Below, one piece after another: positions 20,030-28,266 of a DNA stretch of 64,000 nt. Made by a program: the position numbers and the translations under genes. Source of the stretch: Massilia sp. HP4 (GTDB taxonomy: Bacteria > Pseudomonadota > Gammaproteobacteria > Burkholderiales > Burkholderiaceae_D); the NCBI RefSeq assembly GCF_005222695.1, contig NZ_STGG01000023.1, positions 79,235 through 143,234 on the forward strand, given 5' to 3'. The notes under the pieces were generated by a model. It was not told the origin of the DNA and did not search any database. It worked only from the letters and a program-made list of their open reading frames with translations. The first letter of the stretch is position 1. Each line of letters starts with the position of its first letter.

Positions 20030-22786
20030 ATGGTCGATCTGAATCAAGCCATGGCTCTCAATCGGGCGCTCATCGGCCAGCAAAATCGGCTCCTCAAACT
20101 GACCACCACTCTTGGTGACGACGTGCTGTTACCGCAGCGCGTGATTGGCCATGAGCGACTAGGAAGGTCTTACGAGTATGCGATGGACGTGATCGCCGTG
20201 CGCCATGACATCGAACTGAAAAAGCTCATTGCCCAGCCGGTAACCCTGTGGTTGCAACAGGACGATCGCAGCTACTCGCCCGTTCACGGGTACGTGCACA
20301 CGGTTAAACGGCTTGGAAGCGATGGCCTGTTGACCTATTGCCAGATGTGCTTCGGGCCGTGGCTGCATTTCCTGAGATTCAGACGAGACGCGCGTATATG
20401 GCAGGACAAGACAGCGGACGATATTTTGGTTGATGTATTCAGGGGGCATCCCCAAGCACAAGGGAATTTCCGTTTCCATTTGAGTGCTCCTGTGGCCCCG
20501 CGTTCATACTGCACTCAGTACGAAACCGATTGGAACTTCGTCCAACGATTGATGGAAGAAGAGGGTTGGTACAGTTACCACGAACAGAAGGAAGATGGCA
20601 CTGGTCACGTGCTCGTCATTACGGACTCGACCGATCATCTCAAGGCGGTCTCGCCAGAACGTGTTCAGTTTCATGGCGCAAGTACTGAGGACGAAGCGCA
20701 CAAAATCATTCACTGGAGCGCTAGCCGTAGCCTGGCGCCGAGCCGATTCGCAACCAGCACGGATGATTACAAATCCCCCCGTTTTCCGAAGCAGACAAAT
20801 ATCTCTGTTTTCCCGGAACATGGCGATTTACCAAACCAGCTAGAGATATACGAGTACACGGGCGCCTACACTTATTCAAGACAAGAGCTGGGCGACAGGC
20901 AGTCGCGCATTCGTGTCGAAGAGTGGGAATCGACGATGAAGCGGTTCTATGGGGTATCAGGTCTGCGTTCACTGTCAGTCGGGCACTGGTTCACGCTGGA
21001 CGATCATCCGGCGCATCGATCCGATCCAGTTGATGACCGTCAATTTGTCGTTATCGCCGTCGAGTGGTGCATCGAAAACAACCTGCCCTTTTCAACCAAG
21101 TCCAAGGAGTTTCCAGGGAGCCTTTCGCTGCAGACCGAGTCGTTCAAGACTGCCAACGGGCGACGTCTTCATCAGGACGTGGCAGGAGGTGGGGCGTCGA
21201 GCGACCAACAGACTGGTCATTGCTTCAATCGGTTTGAGGTGCAACGTCGCAAAGTCCCATTCCGCAGTCCAGCGGAGCATGTAAGGCCAGCCCTTCATCC
21301 ACAAACTGCTGTCATCGTGGGGCCTGCCGGGGAAGAGATCCACACCGATGACCTCAACCGTGTCAAGGTCCGGTTGCGCTGGGACCGGATCAACCCGGGC
21401 GACGACAGGGCTTCTTGTTGGATGCGCGTTAGCTATCCGAATGCGGGACAGGGATGGGGAGGCTTGCATGTGCCTCGTGTTGGACAAGAGGTCATCGTTA
21501 CCTTCCTCGGCGGCGATGCTGACAGGCCGGTCGTTACCGGTCGGCTGTACAACAACGATCAAGGGCCGCAATGGCATACCGATGGCAAGCTCTCTGGTTA
21601 CAAGTCCAAGGAGTACAAGGGCGCCGGTTTCAATCAGCTGGTCCTGGATGATACGAGCACGCAAAACAGGATTCATCTGTACAGCACGAACACTCATGCG
21701 CAGCTGAACCTCGGCTATCTGGTATCCCAGAGCGGGAACGAGCGAAGGCGCTTTTTTGGGTCCGGTTTTGCGCTCAGCACGGACGATTTTGGCGCCATCG
21801 TCACGCACAAGGGTCTGTATATCAGCACCTATGGACGGCCCGGTGCACAGGGAACGCAGCTCGATGTAGCCGAAGCCACCGGCCAACTTAAGGCCGGAGC
21901 CTCGCTGACGAAGACATTGTCGGAGACTGCATCAAAAGCAGGCGCGGAAGCTTTGGTGGGACAAGAAGCGCTCGACCACTTTATCGACGCAACGCAAGAC
22001 CGTTACCAGGGCGAGAGCCAGGGAGAAGCTAATCGGTTCAAGGAAGCGATATTGCTCGTCGCATCGCCATCCGGTATCGGACTGACCAGCGCTAAAGGAA
22101 CACATGTGCACTCCGGTGAGGAAGTCACGTTCTCCTCGGGCAAGGACATCAACGTCGCCGTGGGCAAAAGCCTGCTCGCCAGCGTAGCCGAGAAGATCAG
22201 TTTGTTCGCATCCAACGCTGGCATCAAACTATTCGCGGCAAAAGGAAAGGTCGAAGTACAGGCGCAGAGCGACGATCTCGACATCATCGCTGAGAAAGTG
22301 CTGCGCCTGCTGTCGACCACGTCCCGCATCGAAATCCATGCGAAGGAAGAGGTCGTGATCTCTGCAGGAGGTTCGTCCGTCAAAATCGATGCCAGTGGAA
22401 TTACTGAAAGCACGTCCGGGAAATGGATTGCGCATGCGTCGATGCATTTGATGCCTGGACCTGCAACGAGCAATTATGTGATGCCGCATTTGCAGAAGGC
22501 GGAATTGCAGAAGACGGATCTTGAATTTCGTCACATGACTGACTGGGGAGCGCCATTGGCAGGCGCAGCGTACAAAGCCACACTGAGCGACGGAAGTACG
22601 CGCAAGGGGACGCTCGATGCGGAAGGCATAGCTCGGATCAGCGGCGTACCAGCCGGCGCAATGGCGAAGATCGAGTACGACTACCGTCCAATGCAGGCAA
22701 GTTCCACCGTATCCGCCGAGATGGATAGCGATATCGATGAGCTGCTGAACTGGCAGGCCAGCCCTAGCAAGAGTGGTGCCGTATGA
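20030..22786 (+). CDS. vgrG: Type VI secretion spike protein VgrG with C-terminal extension
   Basis: Spike trimer at the tip of the T6SS tube (918 aa). The N-terminal gp27-like region (YEYAMDVIAV, EEEGWYSYHEQ) leads to the gp5 OB-fold region (VKVRLRWDRIN, WMRVSYPNAGQGWGG, GRLYNNDQGPQW), then a DUF2345 repeat region (about residues 680-830). A C-terminal Ig/transthyretin-like piece (PLAGAAYKATLSDGSTRKG to about residue 895) is typical of VgrGs that carry a cognate effector. ATGA overlap with the next gene supports a dedicated cargo. No sheath, baseplate or ClpV genes lie nearby, so this is an orphan island served by a T6SS elsewhere. Confidence 0.93.
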   Translation: MVDLNQAMALNRALIGQQNRLLKLTTTLGDDVLLPQRVIGHERLGRSYEYAMDVIAVRHDIELKKLIAQPVTLWLQQDDRSYSPVHGYVHTVKRLGSDGLLTYCQMCFGPWLHFLRFRRDARIWQDKTADDILVDVFRGHPQAQGNFRFHLSAPVAPRSYCTQYETDWNFVQRLMEEEGWYSYHEQKEDGTGHVLVITDSTDHLKAVSPERVQFHGASTEDEAHKIIHWSASRSLAPSRFATSTDDYKSPRFPKQTNISVFPEHGDLPNQLEIYEYTGAYTYSRQELGDRQSRIRVEEWESTMKRFYGVSGLRSLSVGHWFTLDDHPAHRSDPVDDRQFVVIAVEWCIENNLPFSTKSKEFPGSLSLQTESFKTANGRRLHQDVAGGGASSDQQTGHCFNRFEVQRRKVPFRSPAEHVRPALHPQTAVIVGPAGEEIHTDDLNRVKVRLRWDRINPGDDRASCWMRVSYPNAGQGWGGLHVPRVGQEVIVTFLGGDADRPVVTGRLYNNDQGPQWHTDGKLSGYKSKEYKGAGFNQLVLDDTSTQNRIHLYSTNTHAQLNLGYLVSQSGNERRRFFGSGFALSTDDFGAIVTHKGLYISTYGRPGAQGTQLDVAEATGQLKAGASLTKTLSETASKAGAEALVGQEALDHFIDATQDRYQGESQGEANRFKEAILLVASPSGIGLTSAKGTHVHSGEEVTFSSGKDINVAVGKSLLASVAEKISLFASNAGIKLFAAKGKVEVQAQSDDLDIIAEKVLRLLSTTSRIEIHAKEEVVISAGGSSVKIDASGITESTSGKWIAHASMHLMPGPATSNYVMPHLQKAELQKTDLEFRHMTDWGAPLAGAAYKATLSDGSTRKGTLDAEGIARISGVPAGAMAKIEYDYRPMQASSTVSAEMDSDIDELLNWQASPSKSGAV

Positions 22787-24072
22787 GTCAGAACCACCGA
22801 ATGCCAGACAGTGGTTCCATAGTTGACGAGGCATGGGGCCATGTCGTTGGCGGTATGGACTGGCTGAAGTCGGTGTTCTTTGGAGAGTTCGTCGACAATC
22901 GCCCGCTCTCTGCTGTCGTCGTGGATATGCTCGTCAGCTTCGTGCCTGGCGTTGTCATCGTTACCAGCGCCAGGGACGCGATCGCGGTCATCCTACGGCT
23001 GGCGAATCACCCAGAAAAGCGCGAGGAGCTCATGGAATGGGTGCTCTTATGCGCATGTCTGATCACCATTGCGTTGCCGATCGCGATGGCGGCCGGTGGG
23101 GCAGTGGCCGCAGGAGTCGGCGCTGTTGTTGGCGGGATCGCTGGATCTGAGCTGGGTGCCGCGCTGCGCGCGGTGATGCTCATGCTGATCAAGAATGCGC
23201 AAAAACTGGTGGAGCTCGTCCAGTTCCTGCAGAAATTTATCAAAGGCGACGTCTTGAAATTTCTTCGCGCCGTGAAGTTTATTCAGTACGAGAAGCCGTT
23301 GCTGCAGGCCCTGACCAAGATTACTGGCAAACTTTTGGATATAGTCAGATCGTTGCGGACGCATTTTGAAGGACTGCGCTATTTTGAAGTTGTTAAAGGT
23401 TCCATCGCTAAGTTAGCAGAGTGGGAGCGCAAGTTCTACGATGTACAGCAGGATGCGCTTAGGCAGATTCCTAGGGCACTGGTTGAACTCGATGCGAGGT
23501 TGGTTAAGGTATTATCTGAGACCGCACCGAAAGAGGCGCATACTGTGCCGGCGGGTATTAAGGTAGGCGGAGAGAGAATAGCGACGCCGCCAAAGCAGCG
23601 GGTGCGGGATACTCCGGGCAAGGTGTTGTCTAAGTTGGATGGCACGGATCCACGGTCCGATGCGAGTTCTAGGGGTGTTGCCTCCAATAGGCAGTCATCC
23701 ACTTCTACACCTACTCCAATTTTGAAGACTCCGCCTGGTGATAAGCCGGATGTCGGTAAGCCACCAGAAACTCAGGGAAATACGAGGAAGCAGACAGCTG
23801 CTGATGTCGCGGCAGCCGCCGACCGTGCGCGAATTAGTCAGCTATCCGAGGAGGCTCGACTAGCTGCGAAACGAGGAGATGCTGGACTTGCGAGAACGAA
23901 AATTAACGAAGCCCAGGATATACTGAAGCCCTACTTGCCAAGAAAAAATTCTAATGACAGTTGGGACGAGGTTGTTAAACGTTTGGACGTATCTTCACCT
24001 AAGGATAAGGCGGTTTTTGGTCAGGCGATCCAAAGGCAGCCAAACAATTCGCGGAAAGTATTGGCGGGGTGA
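22783..24072 (+). CDS. T6SS effector, N-terminal part (frame ends early at a likely frameshift)
   Basis: A 429-residue frame coupled to vgrG by ATGA. Residues about 40-135 are hydrophobic, including an Ala/Gly-rich double helix (AMAAGGAVAAGVGAVVGGIAG), fitting a membrane-translocating module of cargo effectors; 260-345 is a Ser/Thr/Pro linker; the rest is alpha-helical. It reads KDKAVF up to nt 24018 and then GQAIQRQPNNSRKVLAG before stopping. The other frame at this point reads FWSGDPKAAKQF and continues into the cyclase-like toxin domain, so one T too few at 24014-24018 explains the break. Low GC and rare codon use toward the 3' end suggest acquired DNA. Not recognised as a named family on its own. 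Confidence 0.8.
   Translation: MSQNHRMPDSGSIVDEAWGHVVGGMDWLKSVFFGEFVDNRPLSAVVVDMLVSFVPGVVIVTSARDAIAVILRLANHPEKREELMEWVLLCACLITIALPIAMAAGGAVAAGVGAVVGGIAGSELGAALRAVMLMLIKNAQKLVELVQFLQKFIKGDVLKFLRAVKFIQYEKPLLQALTKITGKLLDIVRSLRTHFEGLRYFEVVKGSIAKLAEWERKFYDVQQDALRQIPRALVELDARLVKVLSETAPKEAHTVPAGIKVGGERIATPPKQRVRDTPGKVLSKLDGTDPRSDASSRGVASNRQSSTSTPTPILKTPPGDKPDVGKPPETQGNTRKQTAADVAAAADRARISQLSEEARLAAKRGDAGLARTKINEAQDILKPYLPRKNSNDSWDEVVKRLDVSSPKDKAVFGQAIQRQPNNSRKVLAG
24009..24072 (+). other. Frameshift junction in the effector gene
   Basis: Both frames are open here. Frame A ends at TGA 24070. Frame B opens after a TAA at 24006 and carries the conserved FWSG motif. Adding one T to the T5 run (24014-24018) would read KAVFWSGDPKAAKQF continuously and give a 546-residue protein. 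Confidence 0.8.
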
Positions 24073-24422
24073 CCTTGGAGACCACTTCTGGAGGGAGTGT
24101 CATTGATAATTGGCCTGATTTGAAAGATTATAACTGGACTGGTGCGAATGGAGATCCTCCATATGCGAGGGATCTGTGGGCTGGCGTTTCCGAAAAATAT
24201 GCCGAAGCAGCTAGCGGAAATATCAACGTTCTCCAAACTCCCGAGAAACTCTCAAGCACCAATACATTGTGGTATAACGTTGAAAAAATTGTTTTGCGGG
24301 ATAAGATGGTTATTGGGGAAGTCACCTCAATCAAGATTCATGAAATTGATATGCGCGGTGAGGTTCGAGTCTTAGGAAAAGAGAAAATACAAGAATTGCT
24401 GGGTTTTAAAGGTGGAGTTTGA
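24069..24422 (+). CDS. ADP-ribosyl cyclase/NADase-like toxin domain (3' part of the frameshifted effector)
   Basis: A GTG at 24069 overlapping the previous stop (GTGA) could start this 117-residue frame, but the domain itself begins earlier, at FWSG near 24018. The motif order matches the CD38/Aplysia ADP-ribosyl cyclase family: W in FWSG, E in TLETT (codon 24078), W in DLWAGVSEKYAEAASG (codon 24177; compare Aplysia FWGMASSSYAHSAEG) and E in WYNVEKIVL (codon 24282), the position of the catalytic Glu. Such toxins consume NAD(+). Started at the GTG the protein would lack the first Trp and is probably inactive. No known name is assigned; the family call rests on motifs recalled, not on a search. 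Confidence 0.75.
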   Translation: MTLETTSGGSVIDNWPDLKDYNWTGANGDPPYARDLWAGVSEKYAEAASGNINVLQTPEKLSSTNTLWYNVEKIVLRDKMVIGEVTSIKIHEIDMRGEVRVLGKEKIQELLGFKGGV

Positions 24423-24423
24423 G

Positions 24424-25059
24424 ATGACTAATAATCTAAAACGTTTCTATGAATTTTTCGAGAAAAATGACTCGGAGAGATATCGCGGGATCGATGAAAG
24501 TTATTTTGCGAATCTTAATGAGCTCGATAAGCAGGAGGCTTGGAGTTTTCTGGAAAAAAGTCGTAAGTTGTCCGAGGATAGTATCCGCGCGCTACACATT
24601 CTTGATAAGGTCCATGCTGTTGATATTTTCAAAAAGGTTATCTCTCAACCGCTTGTGAAATCTCAATATCCTACTCAACGATTCGAGGCTGAGCGCTGCA
24701 GGTTATTGATGCTGTCGTACATTCTCGAAGTTTGCGCTAAAAGGCAATATTTCCTGGAGGCGACAGTTTTCTCCAACAGTGAATTTGAAGAGGTGAGAGC
24801 TGGATTTGCAGAATCTGTTCCTTATAGTAAGACAATTCCTGAAGTGGTGGAGGCACTGAAGAAAATGATTCTTGTAGAGACAGCGCGAGCACCGCTCGGC
24901 GGTGCAGTGGCAAAACTAATGGCAATTCACGGGATGGATTTCGATGTCGATAATCCAAAATACAAATCGACTTATCTTGAGCTGCGATCAGGTTCTGTTG
25001 AAGATAAGATTCGAGCGATGAAGCGGCTTGCAGCAGTACATAGCCCGGAATATGTATGA
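24424..25059 (+). CDS. Candidate immunity protein for the T6SS NADase-like effector
   Basis: 211-residue soluble, mostly alpha-helical protein of no recognised family. No signal peptide or membrane segment, so it would act in the cytoplasm, where an NAD-consuming toxin would act. It starts one base after the toxin stop with ribosome site GGAG six bases before ATG 24424. Low GC like the toxin part. Position directly after the toxin is the reason for the immunity call; function is inferred, not shown. Confidence 0.6.
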   Translation: MTNNLKRFYEFFEKNDSERYRGIDESYFANLNELDKQEAWSFLEKSRKLSEDSIRALHILDKVHAVDIFKKVISQPLVKSQYPTQRFEAERCRLLMLSYILEVCAKRQYFLEATVFSNSEFEEVRAGFAESVPYSKTIPEVVEALKKMILVETARAPLGGAVAKLMAIHGMDFDVDNPKYKSTYLELRSGSVEDKIRAMKRLAAVHSPEYV

Positions 25060-25365
25060 ATTTCCAAGTTAAGGAAGGGCGCCACCGGCGTAGAGCACTG
25101 CTGAGAAGGCTGCAGGGGGAGTGACATGAGCTAGAGATGCGCGGCCCGGCGGTGGCGCACATAAACGACGTCAGCGTGAACCTGTAGCGCATCACCGGTG
25201 CTGACCATTGACTCAAAAGTGCTTGCCGGAGAATTGAAAATTTCCTATGTGAAGATTTTGCAGTTAAGCGGTACTAAGCAAGTAGATGCCGGGAGATAGA
25301 AGTTTCTAAGGTGAATGTGGGCATTGATTGGCAAGATCGATTAGCAGTAATTAGGGCACAGATTA
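25060..25365. other. Gene-free, degenerate stretch inside the T6SS island
   Basis: 306 bases with no intact gene. Short reading frames broken by stops are seen on both strands, suggesting the remains of a gene or mobile element, but no family could be identified. GC drops again after about 25210. Confidence 0.45.
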
Positions 25366-25632
25366 CTAGCCATATTTCGCAGTAATCAGACTTGCTATCA
25401 ATGCACATCCACATGCGCTACGATGCCCGTGCAGTGCGACCATGCGGCCTCCGATTAGATAGGTTATTGCACCTTCTACAATCGGGTTGACCCCATGTCC
25501 AGCCACCGGGCATGAGACTAAATCGCCGACTCGCGCGATCCCGATGCCATTAATCCGATGTGTAGTTGAAGCGGAAATTACTTTGCCGCCATGTGAGGTC
25601 GGGTCACCCATTCGAACGATCGGTAGTGGCAT
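25366..25632 (-). CDS. PAAR-domain T6SS spike tip protein
   Basis: 88-residue stand-alone PAAR protein that would sharpen the VgrG spike. It has the repeated PAAR pattern: IVRMGDPTSHGG, GIARVGDLVSCP.GHG, ALHGHRSACGCAL, with His/Cys ligands for the tip metal. ATG 25632 is preferred because AGAGG lies five bases before it; an upstream TTG (25656) would add eight residues. It reads toward the effector cassette on the opposite strand and is the only other T6SS gene present. Confidence 0.88.
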   Translation of the reverse strand: MPLPIVRMGDPTSHGGKVISASTTHRINGIGIARVGDLVSCPVAGHGVNPIVEGAITYLIGGRMVALHGHRSACGCALIASLITAKYG

Positions 25633-25884
25633 TTGTGCCTCTGGCTCGGTTGTCAAAGTCGGTGGAATTGAGGTTTATCTTATCGAATCCGTGTGAGTGT
25701 AGAAAGTGCACACTGCAGAACGTTCTGCGATGGCGCAATACTTGCGAACTTTGACATGTGATCGGTACACATTTGAATGCTCTGCCGGTGACATAAAAAC
25801 AGCAGCCACCTAAATACTTATACTGTTACGCTACCCCGTATTTTTGCAACTGCAGCCATACAGGGGTAACGGTGAAATCAAGAA

Positions 25885-28026
25885 TCAGAAATCGATCTGC
25901 GCCGACAGCCTGAACGTCCTTGGCGCCCCAGGCAGCAAATACCCACCCAGCGACTGCGTCACATCGCGCCAGTAGAACTTGTCGAAGGCATTGTCCACCC
26001 GCGCGCGGATGATCGTGTTCAGCCCACCCGCGCGCAGCAGGTAGGACGCGCCGAATCCGGCCACGTGGTAAGCCGGCACCTTCACGCGATTGGCCGGATC
26101 GAACACCTTGTTGCCCGAGTACTGCCACTGGGCGTCGAGCTTCAGCCCTGCCACCTGCGGCACCGCGTACTCGACCCAGGCGGTCGTGCGCAGCTCCGGC
26201 ACATTGGTCACGCGCTTGCCTTCGGTGGTGGCGTCGCCGGTATCCTTTTGATCCGTATCGAGCGCCATCAGCGACAGGCTGTAGTTCAGGTCGGGCGTGG
26301 CGAGGCCCTGTGCCGACAGCTCGACGCCGCGGTGGGTCTGCTCGCCGGCGCGCACGAAGGTATTGGCGGCGTTCGTGTATTCCAGGCCCTGGCGGATCTC
26401 GAACAGCGCGCCGGACAGCGCCAGCTGCTCGTTCACATTGCGCTTGACCCCGAACTCGAGCTGCTTCGAGCGGCTCGGCGGCAGCGCGGTGTTCTGGTTG
26501 GTGGTTTCCATCGGCGCGATGCCGCCATACTGCAGGCCATGGCTGATCGAGCCGTACACACGCCAGTCCTGGGCCGGCGCATACACCAGCGCCACGTTCG
26601 GCAGCGCGAATGAATCCTTGGTATGCACCCAGCCGCCCTCGATTTCTTCCAGCGCGTCGAGCTCGAGCTTCACATAGCGCACGCCGGCATGCAGGGACAG
26701 TTGCGGCGACAGGGTCATCACGTCTTGCACGAACAGCGAGCGCTCCTGGGTCGCGCGGCGCTCCATCACGGGGCCCGTCACGCGGTCGCTCGCCACTGGC
26801 GGTACGATGGCGTTGTTCCAGATATTGCTGGAGCCGACGTAGTCGTAGACGTATTCGCCGAAGCTGTCGTGGCGTTCGGCATACGAGCCGCCGACGGTCA
26901 GGGCGTGGCGCACCGCGCCAGTGGCGAAGCGGCCCTGCAGCATCGCCTGCAGGCCCCACGGCGTCTTGCGCTCGCCCGTGCTCTGGAAGTCGTATACATC
27001 GTAGTCGCCGTTCGAGCAGTAGCCCGGATAGTAGCCGTCGCCCTCGTTGCTGCAACCATACGGGAAGGCGGTGAAGTCGTCGCGTTTGAACCAGTGCTTG
27101 TTGGCGCTGACGGTGGCATTCCACGCGTCGTTGATGCGGTATTCGAAGCGCAGGCCGAGATTGCTGCTGTCGGTGTCGACCGGTTTGGTCCAGGGCTGGT
27201 CGTTGAGCAGGGTCTTGGCCGAGACGCCGGTCGGCAGCACTTCGTTGCGCAGCAGCTGATAACCCGGCGCCGTGATTTGCGCCTTGTGCTGGTGGTCGAG
27301 GTCGATCTGGAACAGCGCGTCCGGCGTGATCTGCCAGTCGAAGGCGGCCGACACGAACTGGCGCTCGCCGTCGGCGCCGCGCACGTAGGATTTCAGGTCT
27401 TCGGCGGCGGCGTTGATGCGGTAGCCGAAGCGGCGGTCCTCGAAGCGGCCGCCCAGGTCGACCGCGCCGTACACGGTGCCGCGCTCGCGCACTTCGACGG
27501 TGGCCTGGCGCAGCGGCGCATTGGTCGGACGCTTGGTGACGAAGTTGATCATCCCGCCCGGCGCCGCGACGCCGGCCTGCAGGCCGGCCAGGCCGCGCAG
27601 GACCTCGATGCGTTCCTTGTTCTCGAGCGGGATCTGGGTGTCGCCCGAGATCGCGATCATGTCCTTGCGGTAGCTGGTGGCGTTGTCGAGCGCGAAGCCG
27701 CGGATCGAGAACTGCTCGGCGTAGCCGATCGCGTTGTAGGCATCGCCGATCGAGGCGTCGTAGCGGGCCGCGTCGCTTGCGCTGCGGATCGACAGGTCCT
27801 GCATCTGGCCCTGGCTGATCGAGGTGATCGAGGCCGGGGAGTCGAGCAGCGGCATGTCGGAGAAGCCGCCCACGCTGGCGCGGTCGAGGGCGATCCATTT
27901 GCTGCCGGTGACGACCACCGACGATACCGCTGCTTGCGTGGCCTCTTGCGCCGATGCCTGGGACGACAGGGAAAACGCCTGCACGATGGCGCAGGCGAGG
28001 ATGGTGTGCTTCGAAGTGAATGTCAT
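25885..28026 (-). CDS. TonB-dependent receptor under TPP riboswitch control, probable thiamin-compound importer
   Basis: 713-residue outer-membrane receptor of the siderophore-receptor type. A signal peptide (TILACAIVQAFSLSSQASA) precedes a TonB box-like VSSVVVTGS, the plug (DSPASITSISQGQMQDL, EVLRGLAGLQAG, GGMINFVTKRP) and a 22-strand barrel ending in the terminal Phe of RLSAQIDF. By sequence it would be called a ferric-siderophore receptor, but the leader holds a TPP riboswitch, which points to uptake of thiamin or a precursor. ATG 28026 is selected because the signal peptide begins there; an upstream ATG (28083) lies nearer the riboswitch and adds a charged leader. No thiamin biosynthetic gene is adjacent. 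Confidence 0.9.
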   Translation of the reverse strand: MTFTSKHTILACAIVQAFSLSSQASAQEATQAAVSSVVVTGSKWIALDRASVGGFSDMPLLDSPASITSISQGQMQDLSIRSASDAARYDASIGDAYNAIGYAEQFSIRGFALDNATSYRKDMIAISGDTQIPLENKERIEVLRGLAGLQAGVAAPGGMINFVTKRPTNAPLRQATVEVRERGTVYGAVDLGGRFEDRRFGYRINAAAEDLKSYVRGADGERQFVSAAFDWQITPDALFQIDLDHQHKAQITAPGYQLLRNEVLPTGVSAKTLLNDQPWTKPVDTDSSNLGLRFEYRINDAWNATVSANKHWFKRDDFTAFPYGCSNEGDGYYPGYCSNGDYDVYDFQSTGERKTPWGLQAMLQGRFATGAVRHALTVGGSYAERHDSFGEYVYDYVGSSNIWNNAIVPPVASDRVTGPVMERRATQERSLFVQDVMTLSPQLSLHAGVRYVKLELDALEEIEGGWVHTKDSFALPNVALVYAPAQDWRVYGSISHGLQYGGIAPMETTNQNTALPPSRSKQLEFGVKRNVNEQLALSGALFEIRQGLEYTNAANTFVRAGEQTHRGVELSAQGLATPDLNYSLSLMALDTDQKDTGDATTEGKRVTNVPELRTTAWVEYAVPQVAGLKLDAQWQYSGNKVFDPANRVKVPAYHVAGFGASYLLRAGGLNTIIRARVDNAFDKFYWRDVTQSLGGYLLPGAPRTFRLSAQIDF

Positions 28027-28041
28027 GGTTTGCTCGTGTTC

Positions 28042-28059
28042 GCGCGCCACATTGCGCGC
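28042..28059 (-). promoter_or_regulatory. Small hairpin just upstream of the receptor start
   Basis: GCGCGC-N6-GCGCGC, about 16 bases before ATG 28026 and downstream of the TPP aptamer. It could be part of the expression platform controlling ribosome access; no T-run follows it. Confidence 0.4.
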
Positions 28060-28121
28060 AGCTTTTATCAAAGCCGGAGCCAACGTGGGGGAAGGGCAAA
28101 CGAATGGAGATGCTGCTTTGC

Positions 28122-28200
28122 GCTTTCCTTCGCTGGCATTATCCAGATCAGGTACGAAGGGTATCTCTCACCCGGAACAGCATTCCAGGACCCCTAGCGA
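28122..28200 (-). ncRNA. TPP riboswitch (THI element)
   Basis: On the reverse strand the conserved thi-box parts occur in order: GGGTGAGAGATACCC (pyrimidine-sensor helix) and ACCTGATCTGGATAATGCC followed by AGCGAAGGAAAG (pyrophosphate sensor and closing helix). It lies about 95 bases before the TonB receptor start and would switch expression off when thiamin pyrophosphate is abundant. Confidence 0.94.
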
Positions 28201-28212
28201 AGCGCGAGTGTA

Positions 28213-28234
28213 CCACGGCCTACGGCGGCCGTGG
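28213..28234. terminator. Hairpin between the VirK-like gene and the riboswitch
   Basis: 8-bp stem CCACGGCC/GGCCGTGG with 6-base loop. It follows the reverse-strand VirK-like gene and precedes the riboswitch. No T-run on either side; a terminator role is tentative. Confidence 0.4.
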
Positions 28235-28266
28235 TGATTCTGTCAAGACCGTCGGATTCGCGCCAC

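Noticed and set aside
24009..24072. Programmed -1 ribosomal frameshift as the preferred explanation for the split effector
   Set aside because: The site G-GTT-TTT-GG is not a classic X-XXY-YYZ heptamer and no downstream pseudoknot is obvious; a simple one-base deletion or read error is more economical, so the programmed option is only listed as possible.
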